64,000 nt of DNA from Flagellimonas sp. HMM57 (GTDB taxonomy: Bacteria; Bacteroidota; Bacteroidia; Flavobacteriales; Flavobacteriaceae). The translations under genes were made by a program, and so were the position numbers. The notes under the pieces are model-generated. The model did not search any database and was not told the DNA's origin. It saw only the letters and a program-made list of their open reading frames with translations. Position 1 is the stretch's first letter, and each line of letters begins with the position of its first letter. Location of the stretch: positions 3,091,001 to 3,155,000 of the forward strand of contig NZ_CP090004.1 of the NCBI RefSeq assembly GCF_021390175.1, in the 5' to 3' direction. Shown in pieces: positions 8,908 through 17,049 of the stretch.

Positions 8908-8979
8908 GTAAACTATGATTTCTAAACTTGTTCATTACTTCCATCAAGTTTACTTTAACCGTACACTTTAATAGTTTAC
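8908..8979 (+). other. Nested inverted repeats upstream of the serine recombinase, candidate res-like site
   Basis: Outer arms GTAAACTA (8908-8915) and TAGTTTAC (8972-8979), inner arms AAACTTG (8924-8930) and CAAGTTT (8945-8951). They end 25 bp before the ATG of the serine recombinase. Resolvases usually bind inverted subsites directly upstream of their own gene, which also gives autoregulation. The assignment is positional. Confidence 0.4.
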
Positions 8980-9004
8980 ATTGTATACGTCTAAATGCAA
9001 CAAA

Positions 9005-9670
9005 ATGAAGTTTGGCTATGCAAGGGTGAGCACAAAATCCCAAAAACACGATTTACAGGTAGATGCCTTTTTGAAAGAGGGTGTCAAAACAAAAAATATC
9101 TACGCCGATGTCTCATCAGGAGTAAAAAGTGAGCGGAAAGGTCTTGATGAAATGCTATCCAAATTAAGGGAGGGTGACACGGTCGTGGTCTGGAAGATGG
9201 ATCGGATTGCACGTAGTCTATCCCACTTGGTAAAGCTCATTGAAGATTTTGAGAAACGAGGTGTTCACTTCAAAAGTATTCAGGAAAACTTTATCGACAC
9301 TTCTTCCCCGCATGGTCGATTTGTGTTTAACCTGTTCGCATCCATAGCCCAATTGGAGCGTGATATCATTATAGAGAGAACACGGGCCGGTCTCGAAAGC
9401 TCAAGACGAAGAGGAGTTCGTTTGGGTCGCCAACCTGGTCTTAGCAAAAAGGCCTTACATAAGGCTATACTGGCCGAAAAATATTACCGGGATAATAAGT
9501 TGAGCATAGAGGAAATAATGAAGCTTTTAGAAATTGGTTCCAAACGTACTCTATATAAGTATTTGGCTCATCAAGGTCGGAGAACCTGTAAGGAGTGTGG
9601 TAAGTTGTTTTGGGATAAAAAGCAGGATCTTTCCAAAGCTTTTTGTGAAAAACATAAAGCCCTACAATAA
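9005..9670 (+). CDS. Serine recombinase (resolvase/invertase family) with a C-terminal zinc-ribbon-like tail
   Basis: A 221-residue small serine recombinase. The catalytic Ser9 lies in YARVSTKSQ. Other family blocks follow: WKMDRIARS (active-site Arg), GRFVFNLFASIAQLERDIIIERT and the helix leading to ARRGVRLGRQ-type sequence. A helix-turn-helix DNA-binding region spans about 145-190. The tail is unusual: CKECGKLFW then FCEKH gives a CxxC...CxxH set that could bind zinc. I use the ATG at 9005 because the residue numbering then matches the family; a TTG at 8981 is in frame. It may resolve or invert DNA within the element, probably at the inverted repeats just upstream. Confidence 0.9.
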   Translation: MKFGYARVSTKSQKHDLQVDAFLKEGVKTKNIYADVSSGVKSERKGLDEMLSKLREGDTVVVWKMDRIARSLSHLVKLIEDFEKRGVHFKSIQENFIDTSSPHGRFVFNLFASIAQLERDIIIERTRAGLESSRRRGVRLGRQPGLSKKALHKAILAEKYYRDNKLSIEEIMKLLEIGSKRTLYKYLAHQGRRTCKECGKLFWDKKQDLSKAFCEKHKALQ

Positions 9671-9870
9671 TTACTTTACTTGTAATACTTATTATGTTAA
9701 ATTTATATACTCTGGTGTAAATCAGAATCAGTTTCTAATCCTCGCCTGAAGGAATAAAAACAACTAAAATGTCTTGTTTTCTGTAAACGTACTCGGAATA
9801 TGAAACATTTATTAGCGATATAACAAGTTACTCACAATTTAAGAAAGCCGTGTTTTAACAATAATCAAAT

Positions 9871-11466
9871 ATGAGAGAACATTTTAAAAAAGCACTTCTG
9901 AATATTATTAAACACGGAGATACTGACATTTTTCCATTTCCCTTTGAAAGGTATTTGTTTGAGGAAAAAAATACAGAGGTTTTAGATATTCTCGAAGCAA
10001 TTCACTCGAATTTAGATAATGCAATTAGTGAATCACCACCATTAACTTTAGTCAAGCTAAGTCCTGTTGGCTATTATGGATTTCGACAAGCTACAATGAT
10101 TGAGCCTTTTTGGAATGGCTACTTTCTTGGATTAGTAATTTCCCTAGCCGAAAAAATTGAAACAACAAGAATTAAAGAAGAAGAGAAAAAAGTATTTTCA
10201 TATCGCTATGAATGGGATAACTCAAAAGGTTCCTTATTTAAGGACACAACTTGGATAAGCTATAAAAAGCAGTGTATAGAGTATTCAAAATCTTCTGATT
10301 TTGTATTACAAACAGATATATCAAATTTTTATCCAAGAGTTAATCATCATAAATTAGAAAATGAACTAAGGCGTGTCGACCCGAGTACAGATATACCAAA
10401 AAAAATTCTTAAACTATTAAGTGTTTTTTCTGGCACTATCTCATATGGACTTCCAGTTGGCGGACCTGCCTCAAGGATACTCGCTGAACTAGCATTAAAT
10501 CATACAGATTTTCATTTGAAATCGAGAGGAATTAAATTCTGTAGATATGCAGATGATTACACAATTTTTTGTGACTCAGAATCTGAGGCATACAAGATAT
10601 TGATTCTGCTATCTGAAAAATTAGCCAATGACCAACTTGGTTTACAAAAAGGCAAAACAAAAATAATGTCATCAACGGAATATCAAGAGATACACCAGTT
10701 TCTTGACCCTAAACCAGTAGATGATGAAATTTCAGAGGAAGAGCAGAAATTACTTAGTATTTCTATACGTTTTGACCCTTATTCCACAACTGCTGTTGAG
10801 GACTATGAATCATTGAAAGATGCTGTTCGAGAAATTGATATAATTGGAATTCTTTCAAGAGAGGTTAACAAAACTAAAATTGACCAAACAGTAACAAAAC
10901 AGGCCATTAATTCTATTAAGGCATTAACAAAAGAGAATCAAGTCCAAGCAGTAAAAATTCTTTTAGACCAAGACAATCTGACTACGTTATCACCGGTTTT
11001 TACAACAATAATGCGTTCAGTAAGAAGTGTCTATGATGAATTATCAGAAGAAGGAAAAGATATTGTTGACGGTTCACTTTTAGAATTGTTTGCGACAGAG
11101 AATTATCTAACAAAAATTGAATTGAATTTAAATTATCTGATTCAAATTCTATCAATACGGCATTCACATCAAAAAGAAGAATTATTTGTCAAACTATTTG
11201 AAACAGAGACCAATCATTTTCTAAAAAGACAGATAATTGTTGCAATGACTAATTGGGAAAGTCATTACTGGCTAGTAGATATTAAGAATCAATTCACCAC
11301 ATTAACTACTTGGGAACGAAGAGCGTTTATTTATGCTTCCTACTGTTTAGGAGACGAAGGTTCACATTGGAGAAGAAATAATAAAAGCTTATTCAGCAAG
11401 GAGGAATTACTGATAAGAGATTGGTGCTCAGACAGAAAAACTTCAAATAGACCAATACTCGTATGA
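9871..11466 (+). CDS. Reverse transcriptase of the defence-associated (Abi / unknown group) type
   Basis: A 531-residue RNA-directed DNA polymerase. Motif A is QTDISNFYP with D149; the conserved GLPVGGPAS block is at 193-201; motif C is YADD at 226-229. The C-terminal half (about 290-531) has no RT motif and appears as a run of amphipathic helices, like the alpha-repeat tail of AbiA/AbiK-type and unknown-group RTs that act against phages. No group II intron maturase/HNH domain and no retron-like msr/msd structure is seen upstream. The stop overlaps the start of the nuclease-like gene (ATGA, 11463-11466), so the two are translationally coupled. The AT-rich sequence and location on an integrative element support a transferred defence gene. 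The RT family is certain; the defence role is inferred. Confidence 0.9.
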   Translation: MREHFKKALLNIIKHGDTDIFPFPFERYLFEEKNTEVLDILEAIHSNLDNAISESPPLTLVKLSPVGYYGFRQATMIEPFWNGYFLGLVISLAEKIETTRIKEEEKKVFSYRYEWDNSKGSLFKDTTWISYKKQCIEYSKSSDFVLQTDISNFYPRVNHHKLENELRRVDPSTDIPKKILKLLSVFSGTISYGLPVGGPASRILAELALNHTDFHLKSRGIKFCRYADDYTIFCDSESEAYKILILLSEKLANDQLGLQKGKTKIMSSTEYQEIHQFLDPKPVDDEISEEEQKLLSISIRFDPYSTTAVEDYESLKDAVREIDIIGILSREVNKTKIDQTVTKQAINSIKALTKENQVQAVKILLDQDNLTTLSPVFTTIMRSVRSVYDELSEEGKDIVDGSLLELFATENYLTKIELNLNYLIQILSIRHSHQKEELFVKLFETETNHFLKRQIIVAMTNWESHYWLVDIKNQFTTLTTWERRAFIYASYCLGDEGSHWRRNNKSLFSKEELLIRDWCSDRKTSNRPILV

Positions 11467-12194
11467 TTAGTGAGAGAGACATATCAGAAAAATTTAGTGC
11501 GATTTGGAAACAGAATTTTCCTCTTATGACACCAAGTTTTATGAGAGTTTTTAATGAAGCTCAAATAAAAACTATCAATAAAGATTCTATACCAAATAGC
11601 GAAAATGTTAGATATGATATTGTAGCTGAAACAGCCTTTAATCTGTGTGAAATTGCTACAGTTGGGGACAAAACGATAGACGAGATAATTGATGATGCGA
11701 AAAGGTTTAAAAAAATAGTTTCAGAAACCGCAGAATCGATTTGGACTTCAGGTAACTATTCAAAAAGTGATTTGAAAATTGAAAAATCCGAATTGAACGA
11801 AATTCGAAATATATGTTCTAACACTTTAGAGTTCATACAGCTATTAAAAAAAGATAAAGTTGAATTTAAACCTAAATTAAAGGGATACAGTTTTATTCCA
11901 GATTTAACTGCAGATGTATCAATTGACGACACATTGTACGAAATCAAAACTGTTAATCGAAATTTTAAGTCGAGCGATTTAAAACAACTTTTTATTTACT
12001 TAGCTCTAAAACAAGTTGAGGATGGCAAAAATTGGAAATATGCTGGCTTATACAATCCGAGAAAAGGGACATTTTGCAAGTTTAACGTGAAGAGCTTGAT
12101 TTACAACTTAACTGGAGGAAAAACACCAAACGAAACTTTGGAAAACCTACTGAATGGACTGATGAGAGACATAGAAGTTGACAGCAAGTTCTAA
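11463..12194 (+). CDS. PD-(D/E)XK nuclease-like partner of the reverse transcriptase
   Basis: A 243-residue protein whose second half carries a PD-(D/E)XK pattern: P146-D147 (SFIPDLTADV), E160-x-K162 (LYEIKTV) and a following Q175-xxx-Y (QLFIYLAL), all in the right order and spacing. The N-terminal 130 residues are helical and unassigned. The 4-bp overlap with the RT gene makes a two-gene operon likely, with the nuclease perhaps as effector triggered by, or trimming, the RT product. Without homologues to compare, the nuclease call depends on the motif alone. I do not know a named system with exactly this pair. Confidence 0.7.
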   Translation: MISERDISEKFSAIWKQNFPLMTPSFMRVFNEAQIKTINKDSIPNSENVRYDIVAETAFNLCEIATVGDKTIDEIIDDAKRFKKIVSETAESIWTSGNYSKSDLKIEKSELNEIRNICSNTLEFIQLLKKDKVEFKPKLKGYSFIPDLTADVSIDDTLYEIKTVNRNFKSSDLKQLFIYLALKQVEDGKNWKYAGLYNPRKGTFCKFNVKSLIYNLTGGKTPNETLENLLNGLMRDIEVDSKF

Positions 12195-12268
12195 TAAAAC
12201 TGTGGACAACAATGTGTCCTATGAAAAGTCATAGTCTAGTCTCTCAAAGCAACTAAAAATTCAAAAAA

Positions 12269-12949
12269 ATGGCGAGAATAAATAGGATGGGGGATTCTAA
12301 ATTATGGCTTTTTCATGCTGATGAAGTTATGTTGGATTTCAAGTTTGACCCTATAATTTCTTATCTAGAGGAATCTGAAGTAATGATAAGGAGGAAAGGA
12401 GAAGAGATTAAGCTAAAATTTAAGAAATGGGAAAAAGAGCATGCAGATAATCCAGATGTTCCGGATGCTTTTGATATTTACGAAAATGAAGTGTTAAATC
12501 ATGAGAAATTTCCTGAGCTATTAAATAACTCTATTTTTCTGGTAATTTACTCTTTGTTTGAATCTCACTTTGAAGAGCTATGTGTACTTGTTGGAAAAAA
12601 GATTGGTAGTTCTCTTCACGTAAAAGATTTGGCTGGAGGAAATTATATTGAACTATGTCGCAACTATTTAGTCAAGGTAGTAGGTGTTGACCTTGAACCT
12701 TTAAATACAGAATGGGCTCAAATCAGAAAACATCAGATTCTTCGAAATGCAATAGCTCATAATAAAGGTAAGCTTAAAAAAATAGATGCTGATTTGGAAA
12801 GATTTATAGAAAACAAGCCTGGAGTGAATCTAGTTAATCATGAAATTTATATTGAAAAGATTTCATTCCTAACATCCTTCATAGATTTAATTAAGAAGTA
12901 TTTTACAAATATGAATTCAATCTTGGCCAAACATATCTATAAACAGTAA
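12269..12949 (+). CDS. HEPN-like protein with an RNxxxH motif
   Basis: A 226-residue, mostly helical protein. It contains R159-N160-AIA-H164 (LRNAIAHNKGK), the Rx4-6H signature of HEPN ribonucleases in its common RNxxxH form, preceded by helices as in MAE_28990/pEK499-type HEPN proteins. It could be a toxin RNase or a defence effector. It starts 74 bp after the RT/nuclease pair and could be a third member, but its 3' end is the first clear copy of the 18-bp array motif (12948), so it may equally be a cassette. An ACAACAATGTG boundary-like sequence lies between it and the nuclease gene. No signal peptide or membrane segment is seen. Confidence 0.65.
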   Translation: MARINRMGDSKLWLFHADEVMLDFKFDPIISYLEESEVMIRRKGEEIKLKFKKWEKEHADNPDVPDAFDIYENEVLNHEKFPELLNNSIFLVIYSLFESHFEELCVLVGKKIGSSLHVKDLAGGNYIELCRNYLVKVVGVDLEPLNTEWAQIRKHQILRNAIAHNKGKLKKIDADLERFIENKPGVNLVNHEIYIEKISFLTSFIDLIKKYFTNMNSILAKHIYKQ

Positions 12950-12972
12950 AGTTCAAAAAAAGGATAAAGTAT

Positions 12973-13362
12973 ATGCTCGAAGGTATTGCCGAAATTCTAA
13001 TTTCAGTCTTGGATTTATTCTGGCTTGGTTCCAATTCTAAGAAAAGAAGGCATTCCAAAATAAATCGAGTTGTTGAGGATTGGTCAAAAAAGGTTGGGCT
13101 TCATCCACAATATGAATATAAAGATGATAAGGTACGTTCGATGAAGGTAGTGGATGATGCTGGAAACGATTATCAAATTTGGATTGAAACTCTCAAATGG
13201 AGACGTTTGAAAGTTTGGGTATCCAATAATAAGAGTGGGAAAAAGAATAAAAAATGGAAAAGAACAGGTAGAGATTCCAATCTTACCAAAGTTTTATTTG
13301 AAGCCTATGGGGTTGTCGAACAATGGATTTTGAAAAGCGGTAACACAAGAACTATATACTAA
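12973..13362 (+). CDS. Hypothetical protein, 129 aa (array gene)
   Basis: Not recognised. The first 20 residues are hydrophobic (GIAEILISVLDLFWLG) and may form a membrane anchor; the rest is soluble, basic and rich in Trp and Lys (KWRRLKVWVSNNKSGKKNKKW). It lies between two copies of the 18-bp motif, which begin 1-2 bases inside the flanking stop codons. Its neighbours are other small, unrelated proteins, in line with a set of accessory or immunity-type cassettes. No catalytic motif is apparent. Confidence 0.65.
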   Translation: MLEGIAEILISVLDLFWLGSNSKKRRHSKINRVVEDWSKKVGLHPQYEYKDDKVRSMKVVDDAGNDYQIWIETLKWRRLKVWVSNNKSGKKNKKWKRTGRDSNLTKVLFEAYGVVEQWILKSGNTRTIY

Positions 13363-13385
13363 AAAGTTCAATTTAACGATTTGTT

Positions 13386-13589
13386 TTGAATATCAAATCA
13401 TGGATATATAAAGTTGTGGTTTTCTTTTTGGTGATTTTAATAGTGGTAGATATCCTGATATTGATTAACTACTTTTTAAAGGATTATGGAGAAACGAGAA
13501 CGATTGAGGATATTAACAGATCGGTCTTAATTTTTCTCCCAATGACAATAATCTGTTTTATCTTAGAAAAGATATTAAGAAACAGATAA
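13386..13589 (+). CDS. Small membrane protein, 67 aa (array gene)
   Basis: Two predicted transmembrane helices (about 8-28 and 48-62: VVVFFLVILIVVDILILI and LIFLPMTIICFIL) joined by a polar loop (KDYGETRTIEDINRS). The start is a TTG lying 5 bp behind a copy of the motif; no ATG gives the first helix. The function is unknown. Small two-helix proteins are common among immunity factors and stress peptides. Confidence 0.55.
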   Translation: MNIKSWIYKVVVFFLVILIVVDILILINYFLKDYGETRTIEDINRSVLIFLPMTIICFILEKILRNR

Positions 13590-13603
13590 AGTTCAAATAA
13601 AGA

Positions 13604-13981
13604 ATGAAGATAATTAAAAAAACTTTACTCTATTTATTAAGCCTGATTTCCCTATTGGCATTCTATTATCTACTAAGTTTTCTATTCATATTATTCGAAA
13701 GATTATCGAATTTCTGGATAGTTCTTATAACAATCTTAGGAGCAGGACTTATTGGTTTTATTACATTTGATTACATTCAATTGCTCAATAGACTCATACC
13801 TGCAAACAAGATTTTAAATGGAATATTTATACTTTTTGCTTTGGGATTTGGATTATTGAATGTTATGATACATTGGCAAATAGATATAGGTCAAATGCCA
13901 AGAATCTGTTTTACCCTCATTTTTGCTGGATCGTGTTTTATGATAATAAGATCCAGAATTTTTATTCCAGAAAGGCATTAG
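13604..13981 (+). CDS. Polytopic membrane protein, 125 aa (array gene)
   Basis: About four transmembrane helices (roughly 7-30, 36-56, 66-86, 95-115), short loops and a basic N-terminus (MKIIKK). The ATG overlaps the last base of a motif copy (13588-13605). Not assignable to a known family. It shares the design of the other array genes: small, single domain, membrane or envelope directed. Confidence 0.6.
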   Translation: MKIIKKTLLYLLSLISLLAFYYLLSFLFILFERLSNFWIVLITILGAGLIGFITFDYIQLLNRLIPANKILNGIFILFALGFGLLNVMIHWQIDIGQMPRICFTLIFAGSCFMIIRSRIFIPERH

Positions 13982-14035
13982 TATGTTCAAGTATTAAATT
14001 ATATATCAAAAAGTTCAAATAAAGGATTCTTATTT

Positions 14036-14269
14036 ATGGAGATTGAAGATGAATACAATAGATTGATGAAGTACTTTGGAGAATCCAATATCAAAACAGA
14101 ATATATCCTTGATTCAAATTTAGAGATACTTGACCCAAGACAATTTTCGCAAATCAAATTGACTTACCTGCCTCTGAATCTAGAAATAATTGGGGATCGA
14201 AAATTGACCCAACTTGAGAATGCAGTTGACGCATTAAGAAGGTTAAAACTAGTTGTAAACAAAGAATAA
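14036..14269 (+). CDS. Hypothetical small cytoplasmic protein, 77 aa (array gene)
   Basis: Not recognised. A soluble acidic product with a central LEILDPRQFSQIKLTYLPLN segment and leucine-rich spacing; no signal peptide or membrane segment. It is the only clearly cytoplasmic protein in the middle of the array. Motif copies lie on both sides (14010 and 14268). Confidence 0.55.
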   Translation: MEIEDEYNRLMKYFGESNIKTEYILDSNLEILDPRQFSQIKLTYLPLNLEIIGDRKLTQLENAVDALRRLKLVVNKE

Positions 14270-14287
14270 AGTTCAAATAAACAATAG

Positions 14288-14695
14288 ATGAGAATAAAAT
14301 TATCCTTGTTTATTTTATTAGCCATAATGGTAAGTTCATGCGGTCCTTATCTAACATGTGAAAAAGTTAAAACAGGGGCCTTTTATATGATATATTCCGA
14401 CAAGGATTCTGTTCTAATGGAAAGAAAAGGAAATGTCCAGGTAGAGTATTCGGGTCTTAGAGATAAAGAAAATGGCGCTTATTCTAATCTAGAATGGATT
14501 GATGAATGCACATATAGATTAAAATTTGACGAAAGCAAGCATGAACTAAACAAATCACAAAAGCTTGTCAATGATAATAATGGAATTGTTGTCACACAAA
14601 CTCCACTGAATGACAGATGTATGTACTATACAGCAGTCTTAACTCTAGCTAACGGTAAATCCGTGAAAAAAATAGGACGGATATGTTTGAAATAA
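14288..14695 (+). CDS. Lipoprotein, 135 aa, of a small GxFY...WxxECxY family (array gene)
   Basis: The leader MRIKLSLFILLAIMVSSC gives a lipoprotein with Cys18. The mature part has the pattern C-x5-GAFYMIY...VEYSG...LEWIDECTYRL. The same order (GTFFY, TEYFRG, LVWVNECEY) occurs in the minus-strand gene at 20111-20623, so the element encodes two diverged members of one envelope protein family. Family function is unknown. Motif copy 14268 lies directly upstream. The stop at 14693-14695 is followed by an ACAACAATGGC sequence like the ends of other cassettes in the element. Confidence 0.7.
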   Translation: MRIKLSLFILLAIMVSSCGPYLTCEKVKTGAFYMIYSDKDSVLMERKGNVQVEYSGLRDKENGAYSNLEWIDECTYRLKFDESKHELNKSQKLVNDNNGIVVTQTPLNDRCMYYTAVLTLANGKSVKKIGRICLK

Positions 14696-14781
14696 AACTA
14701 TCCACAACAATGGCTAAATATATAGCTAACCTTAATCAAAGTTTAAATAAACGATTCCCTTCGCAAAAGACGATTAGTGAA

Positions 14782-15288
14782 ATGACTCGACTTTTAATTT
14801 TGATATTTATGTTTTCATTTTTTGGATTAGGAAAAGGTAGAGCTCAAGAAAAAAATTCGACAGAAGAGCCAAAAGGAATAATTGGCAGATATTACGAAGA
14901 TGGTCTTCCAGTAATTATGAAATTTGTGAATGAGCCCCCAAATGATTCAATCGTAAGCAAATTTCCATTCCTTACGGTGGTCTCATGGAAATATGATGGA
15001 GGTGAGAGAAACGGAATGCCTACTAAAAGCGTTAACGAAAGAATGATTGTACTTGAGGGAGCTTTAGAAAGTTCGATGAGTAATTCAGACATTTTTACTC
15101 ACGTTTACAGTAGAACGGGAAATAGTTTAAAAGAACTGGTTTATTATACCACTAAGCAAGACGAATTTATGAAAATGCTCAACGGTGCTTTAGAAAATCA
15201 TGATGTTTTTCCTATTGAAATAAACTTTTATGAGGATAAGGAGTGGACCGATTTCAAGAGGATACTCAAAGATTTTAAACAGAAATAA
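14782..15288 (+). CDS. Secreted protein, 168 aa (array gene)
   Basis: I place the start at the ATG at 14782 because it yields a clean signal peptide (LLILIFMFSFFGLGKGRAQ) and lies just after a motif copy (14738-14755). The frame is open further upstream to 14683, but that extension overlaps the preceding gene and reads through the motif. The mature protein is soluble with no recognised domain; its tail is rich in Glu and Lys. Probably periplasmic. Confidence 0.6.
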   Translation: MTRLLILIFMFSFFGLGKGRAQEKNSTEEPKGIIGRYYEDGLPVIMKFVNEPPNDSIVSKFPFLTVVSWKYDGGERNGMPTKSVNERMIVLEGALESSMSNSDIFTHVYSRTGNSLKELVYYTTKQDEFMKMLNGALENHDVFPIEINFYEDKEWTDFKRILKDFKQK

Positions 15289-15305
15289 AGTTCAAAAAAA
15301 CGATT

Positions 15306-15746
15306 GTGAAGAGTTCAAAGATTTTAGCAATAGTGGTTCTGGTTTTAGTCGGATGGATTTTTGGATTTTACTTAATGAAAAAAAAGGTCAATAACGCCAT
15401 AGGGCTTAATGATGATTTTTTCATAAGGGTTGCAAACACATATTACAATGATAGTTTTAGTGGGGTTATATCAAAAAAGCTTGTTGACTGGGAGCAACAT
15501 GGATATAAAAAAGTTGTTCTTGTAAATCAATATGAAACAAGAGAGGTAAGGTTTGACTATGAGTGGGCAGAACTATTTAAGTTCTTAAAGATAGGTGACT
15601 CGGTTACTAAAGAGAAGAAAACCTTGGATATGAGATTAAGAAGGAGAGAACTAGATACCATGATTAGGCTTAACTTTTCAAACATAAAGGATAGCTGGGA
15701 CTATATTGATTTCTTACATGAATTAGATAGTATATACGATAGATAA
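15306..15746 (+). CDS. Membrane-anchored hypothetical protein, 146 aa (array gene)
   Basis: One N-terminal transmembrane helix (about 5-24, ILAIVVLVLVGWIFGFYL) followed by a periplasmic domain with many aromatic and charged residues (ANTYYNDSFSGVISKK; DYEWAELFKFLKIGDS). It uses a GTG start lying directly behind motif copy 15287. Proteins of this shape, with a segment like FSGVI..K, occur in flavobacterial genomes as uncharacterised cassettes; no activity is known. Confidence 0.6.
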   Translation: MKSSKILAIVVLVLVGWIFGFYLMKKKVNNAIGLNDDFFIRVANTYYNDSFSGVISKKLVDWEQHGYKKVVLVNQYETREVRFDYEWAELFKFLKIGDSVTKEKKTLDMRLRRRELDTMIRLNFSNIKDSWDYIDFLHELDSIYDR

Positions 15747-15782
15747 AGTTCGATAAAACCATGAGTCTTTAATGACAGCTTT

Positions 15783-16055
15783 ATGATAAGAAGCTTTAAG
15801 CAAATACCTGCCGCACTTGTTGTTTTTCTAAATATCTACTTCCTGTGGTGCACTTTTGTAATAATTAAAGACGCCGGAGGGTCCATGGGAATTGGATTAA
15901 TAGCCTTGCCAATAACACTTTCTATCAACTTATTGTTGCTTCCTGCTATTGTAGAAATTAGGTTTAGTAGAAAAGGTATCTGGCTAACAATTATCAATAT
16001 ATTGGGTTTGATTTGGTCCTTATTCTGGTTAATTTTTTTCCTAAAAACTAAATAA
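15783..16055 (+). CDS. Membrane protein, 90 aa (array gene)
   Basis: Three predicted transmembrane helices (about 8-27, 34-56, 66-86). The ATG is 20 bp behind the least conserved motif copy (15745). Not recognised. The small size and lack of soluble domain fit the rest of the array. Confidence 0.6.
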   Translation: MIRSFKQIPAALVVFLNIYFLWCTFVIIKDAGGSMGIGLIALPITLSINLLLLPAIVEIRFSRKGIWLTIINILGLIWSLFWLIFFLKTK

Positions 16056-16076
16056 GTTCAAATAAACGATTGTAGC

Positions 16077-16490
16077 TTGAGTCTAAATTTTAAACTTCCT
16101 AAAACACTATGGATAACATGGATATCTCTTTTGTTGGGAATAGTTGTACTTGGTTTGATTGGGGAAATATCCGACTTTGACAGCGAGGTTGATAGTATAA
16201 GTCAAGTGTTGGGAATTGGTATTTTAGGTTCAATTTTTTCCTTTTTTACCTATGGTATTATAATATGGCCACCGACATTAATTTTCATGTTAGTTTTTGA
16301 ACTCGCATTTTCAAAAAAGAAATTACGATATACCGAAATCAAAAGGTTATTGATGATCGAGTTTATTATTGTTTCTATTCCATTTGCAATCTGGGCCATG
16401 ACAGAAGATTATCTTTACTGGTATTATTTCATTGGCGTACTTGCCATAAGTCAAGTATTTAGATTTCGAGACCTAACAAAAGTTCAATAA
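16077..16490 (+). CDS. Membrane protein, 137 aa (array gene)
   Basis: Four predicted transmembrane helices (about 12-30, 44-72, 88-106, 110-126). The start is a TTG 6 bp behind motif copy 16054; no ATG preserves the first helix. The last codons and the stop lie inside the next motif copy (16479-16496). Not recognised. Confidence 0.55.
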   Translation: MSLNFKLPKTLWITWISLLLGIVVLGLIGEISDFDSEVDSISQVLGIGILGSIFSFFTYGIIIWPPTLIFMLVFELAFSKKKLRYTEIKRLLMIEFIIVSIPFAIWAMTEDYLYWYYFIGVLAISQVFRFRDLTKVQ

Positions 16491-16494
16491 AACA

Positions 16495-17037
16495 ATGACA
16501 ACACAGTTAGATAAATCACTAATCCTCATGGCCATTATCTTAATATGCTTTTGGGGTTGTAAAAATGAGGTTTCGTTGGAGTTGATTCAACAAAGTGACT
16601 TAAGTGAAAAGTTTACTGTTGGCAGCCCAAAAAATTGGCATGTTGAAAAAGAAAATTCAGAGCGCCACTCTACCATCATTGCTAGCGATACATCACAAAC
16701 AATTAAAGAAACAATATTGGTTCATTTGACATGGAATGATTGGGAAATTTTTTTGAATGATCACTTTGAAAGCTCCATGGACTCCATAAATAAAAACGGA
16801 GGATTTCAAACTTCAAATCAAAAATTTTACACTTTAAACAGTTTTGATATCTACGAATATTCTGCAAAGGGGATAGATTCTTTGAACAACTTGAACCTTC
16901 GCACGAGGAACTTTTTCTTAAGAAAAGATGGACTAGATGGTTCATTGAATTTGAACATCAGTGCCCACAATAGAGAATTTGACAGACAAGATTCTTTACT
17001 GATAAATCGTATTTTGGGTTCCATAAAGGGCAAATGA
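16495..17037 (+). CDS. Lipoprotein, 180 aa (array gene)
   Basis: The leader ends LICFWGC, giving a lipidation Cys at about residue 22. The mature domain has a FTVGSPKNWHVEKE opening and a beta-rich body resembling PsbP/Mog1-like folds (short surface lipoproteins with a W-containing first strand). That comparison is a guess. The ATG overlaps the end of motif copy 16479. It is the last complete gene of the array. Confidence 0.6.
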   Translation: MTTQLDKSLILMAIILICFWGCKNEVSLELIQQSDLSEKFTVGSPKNWHVEKENSERHSTIIASDTSQTIKETILVHLTWNDWEIFLNDHFESSMDSINKNGGFQTSNQKFYTLNSFDIYEYSAKGIDSLNNLNLRTRNFFLRKDGLDGSLNLNISAHNREFDRQDSLLINRILGSIKGK

Positions 17038-17049
17038 AAATTTTGATAA

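Noticed and set aside
9671..9870. Retron msr/msd RNA upstream of the reverse transcriptase
   Set aside because: No long stem with inverted ends or conserved branching G structure is visible; the RT also has a long C-terminal tail unlike retron RTs.
14683..14781. Upstream extension of the secreted protein gene at 14782
   Set aside because: It overlaps the previous gene and reads through an array motif; the signal peptide begins at 14782.
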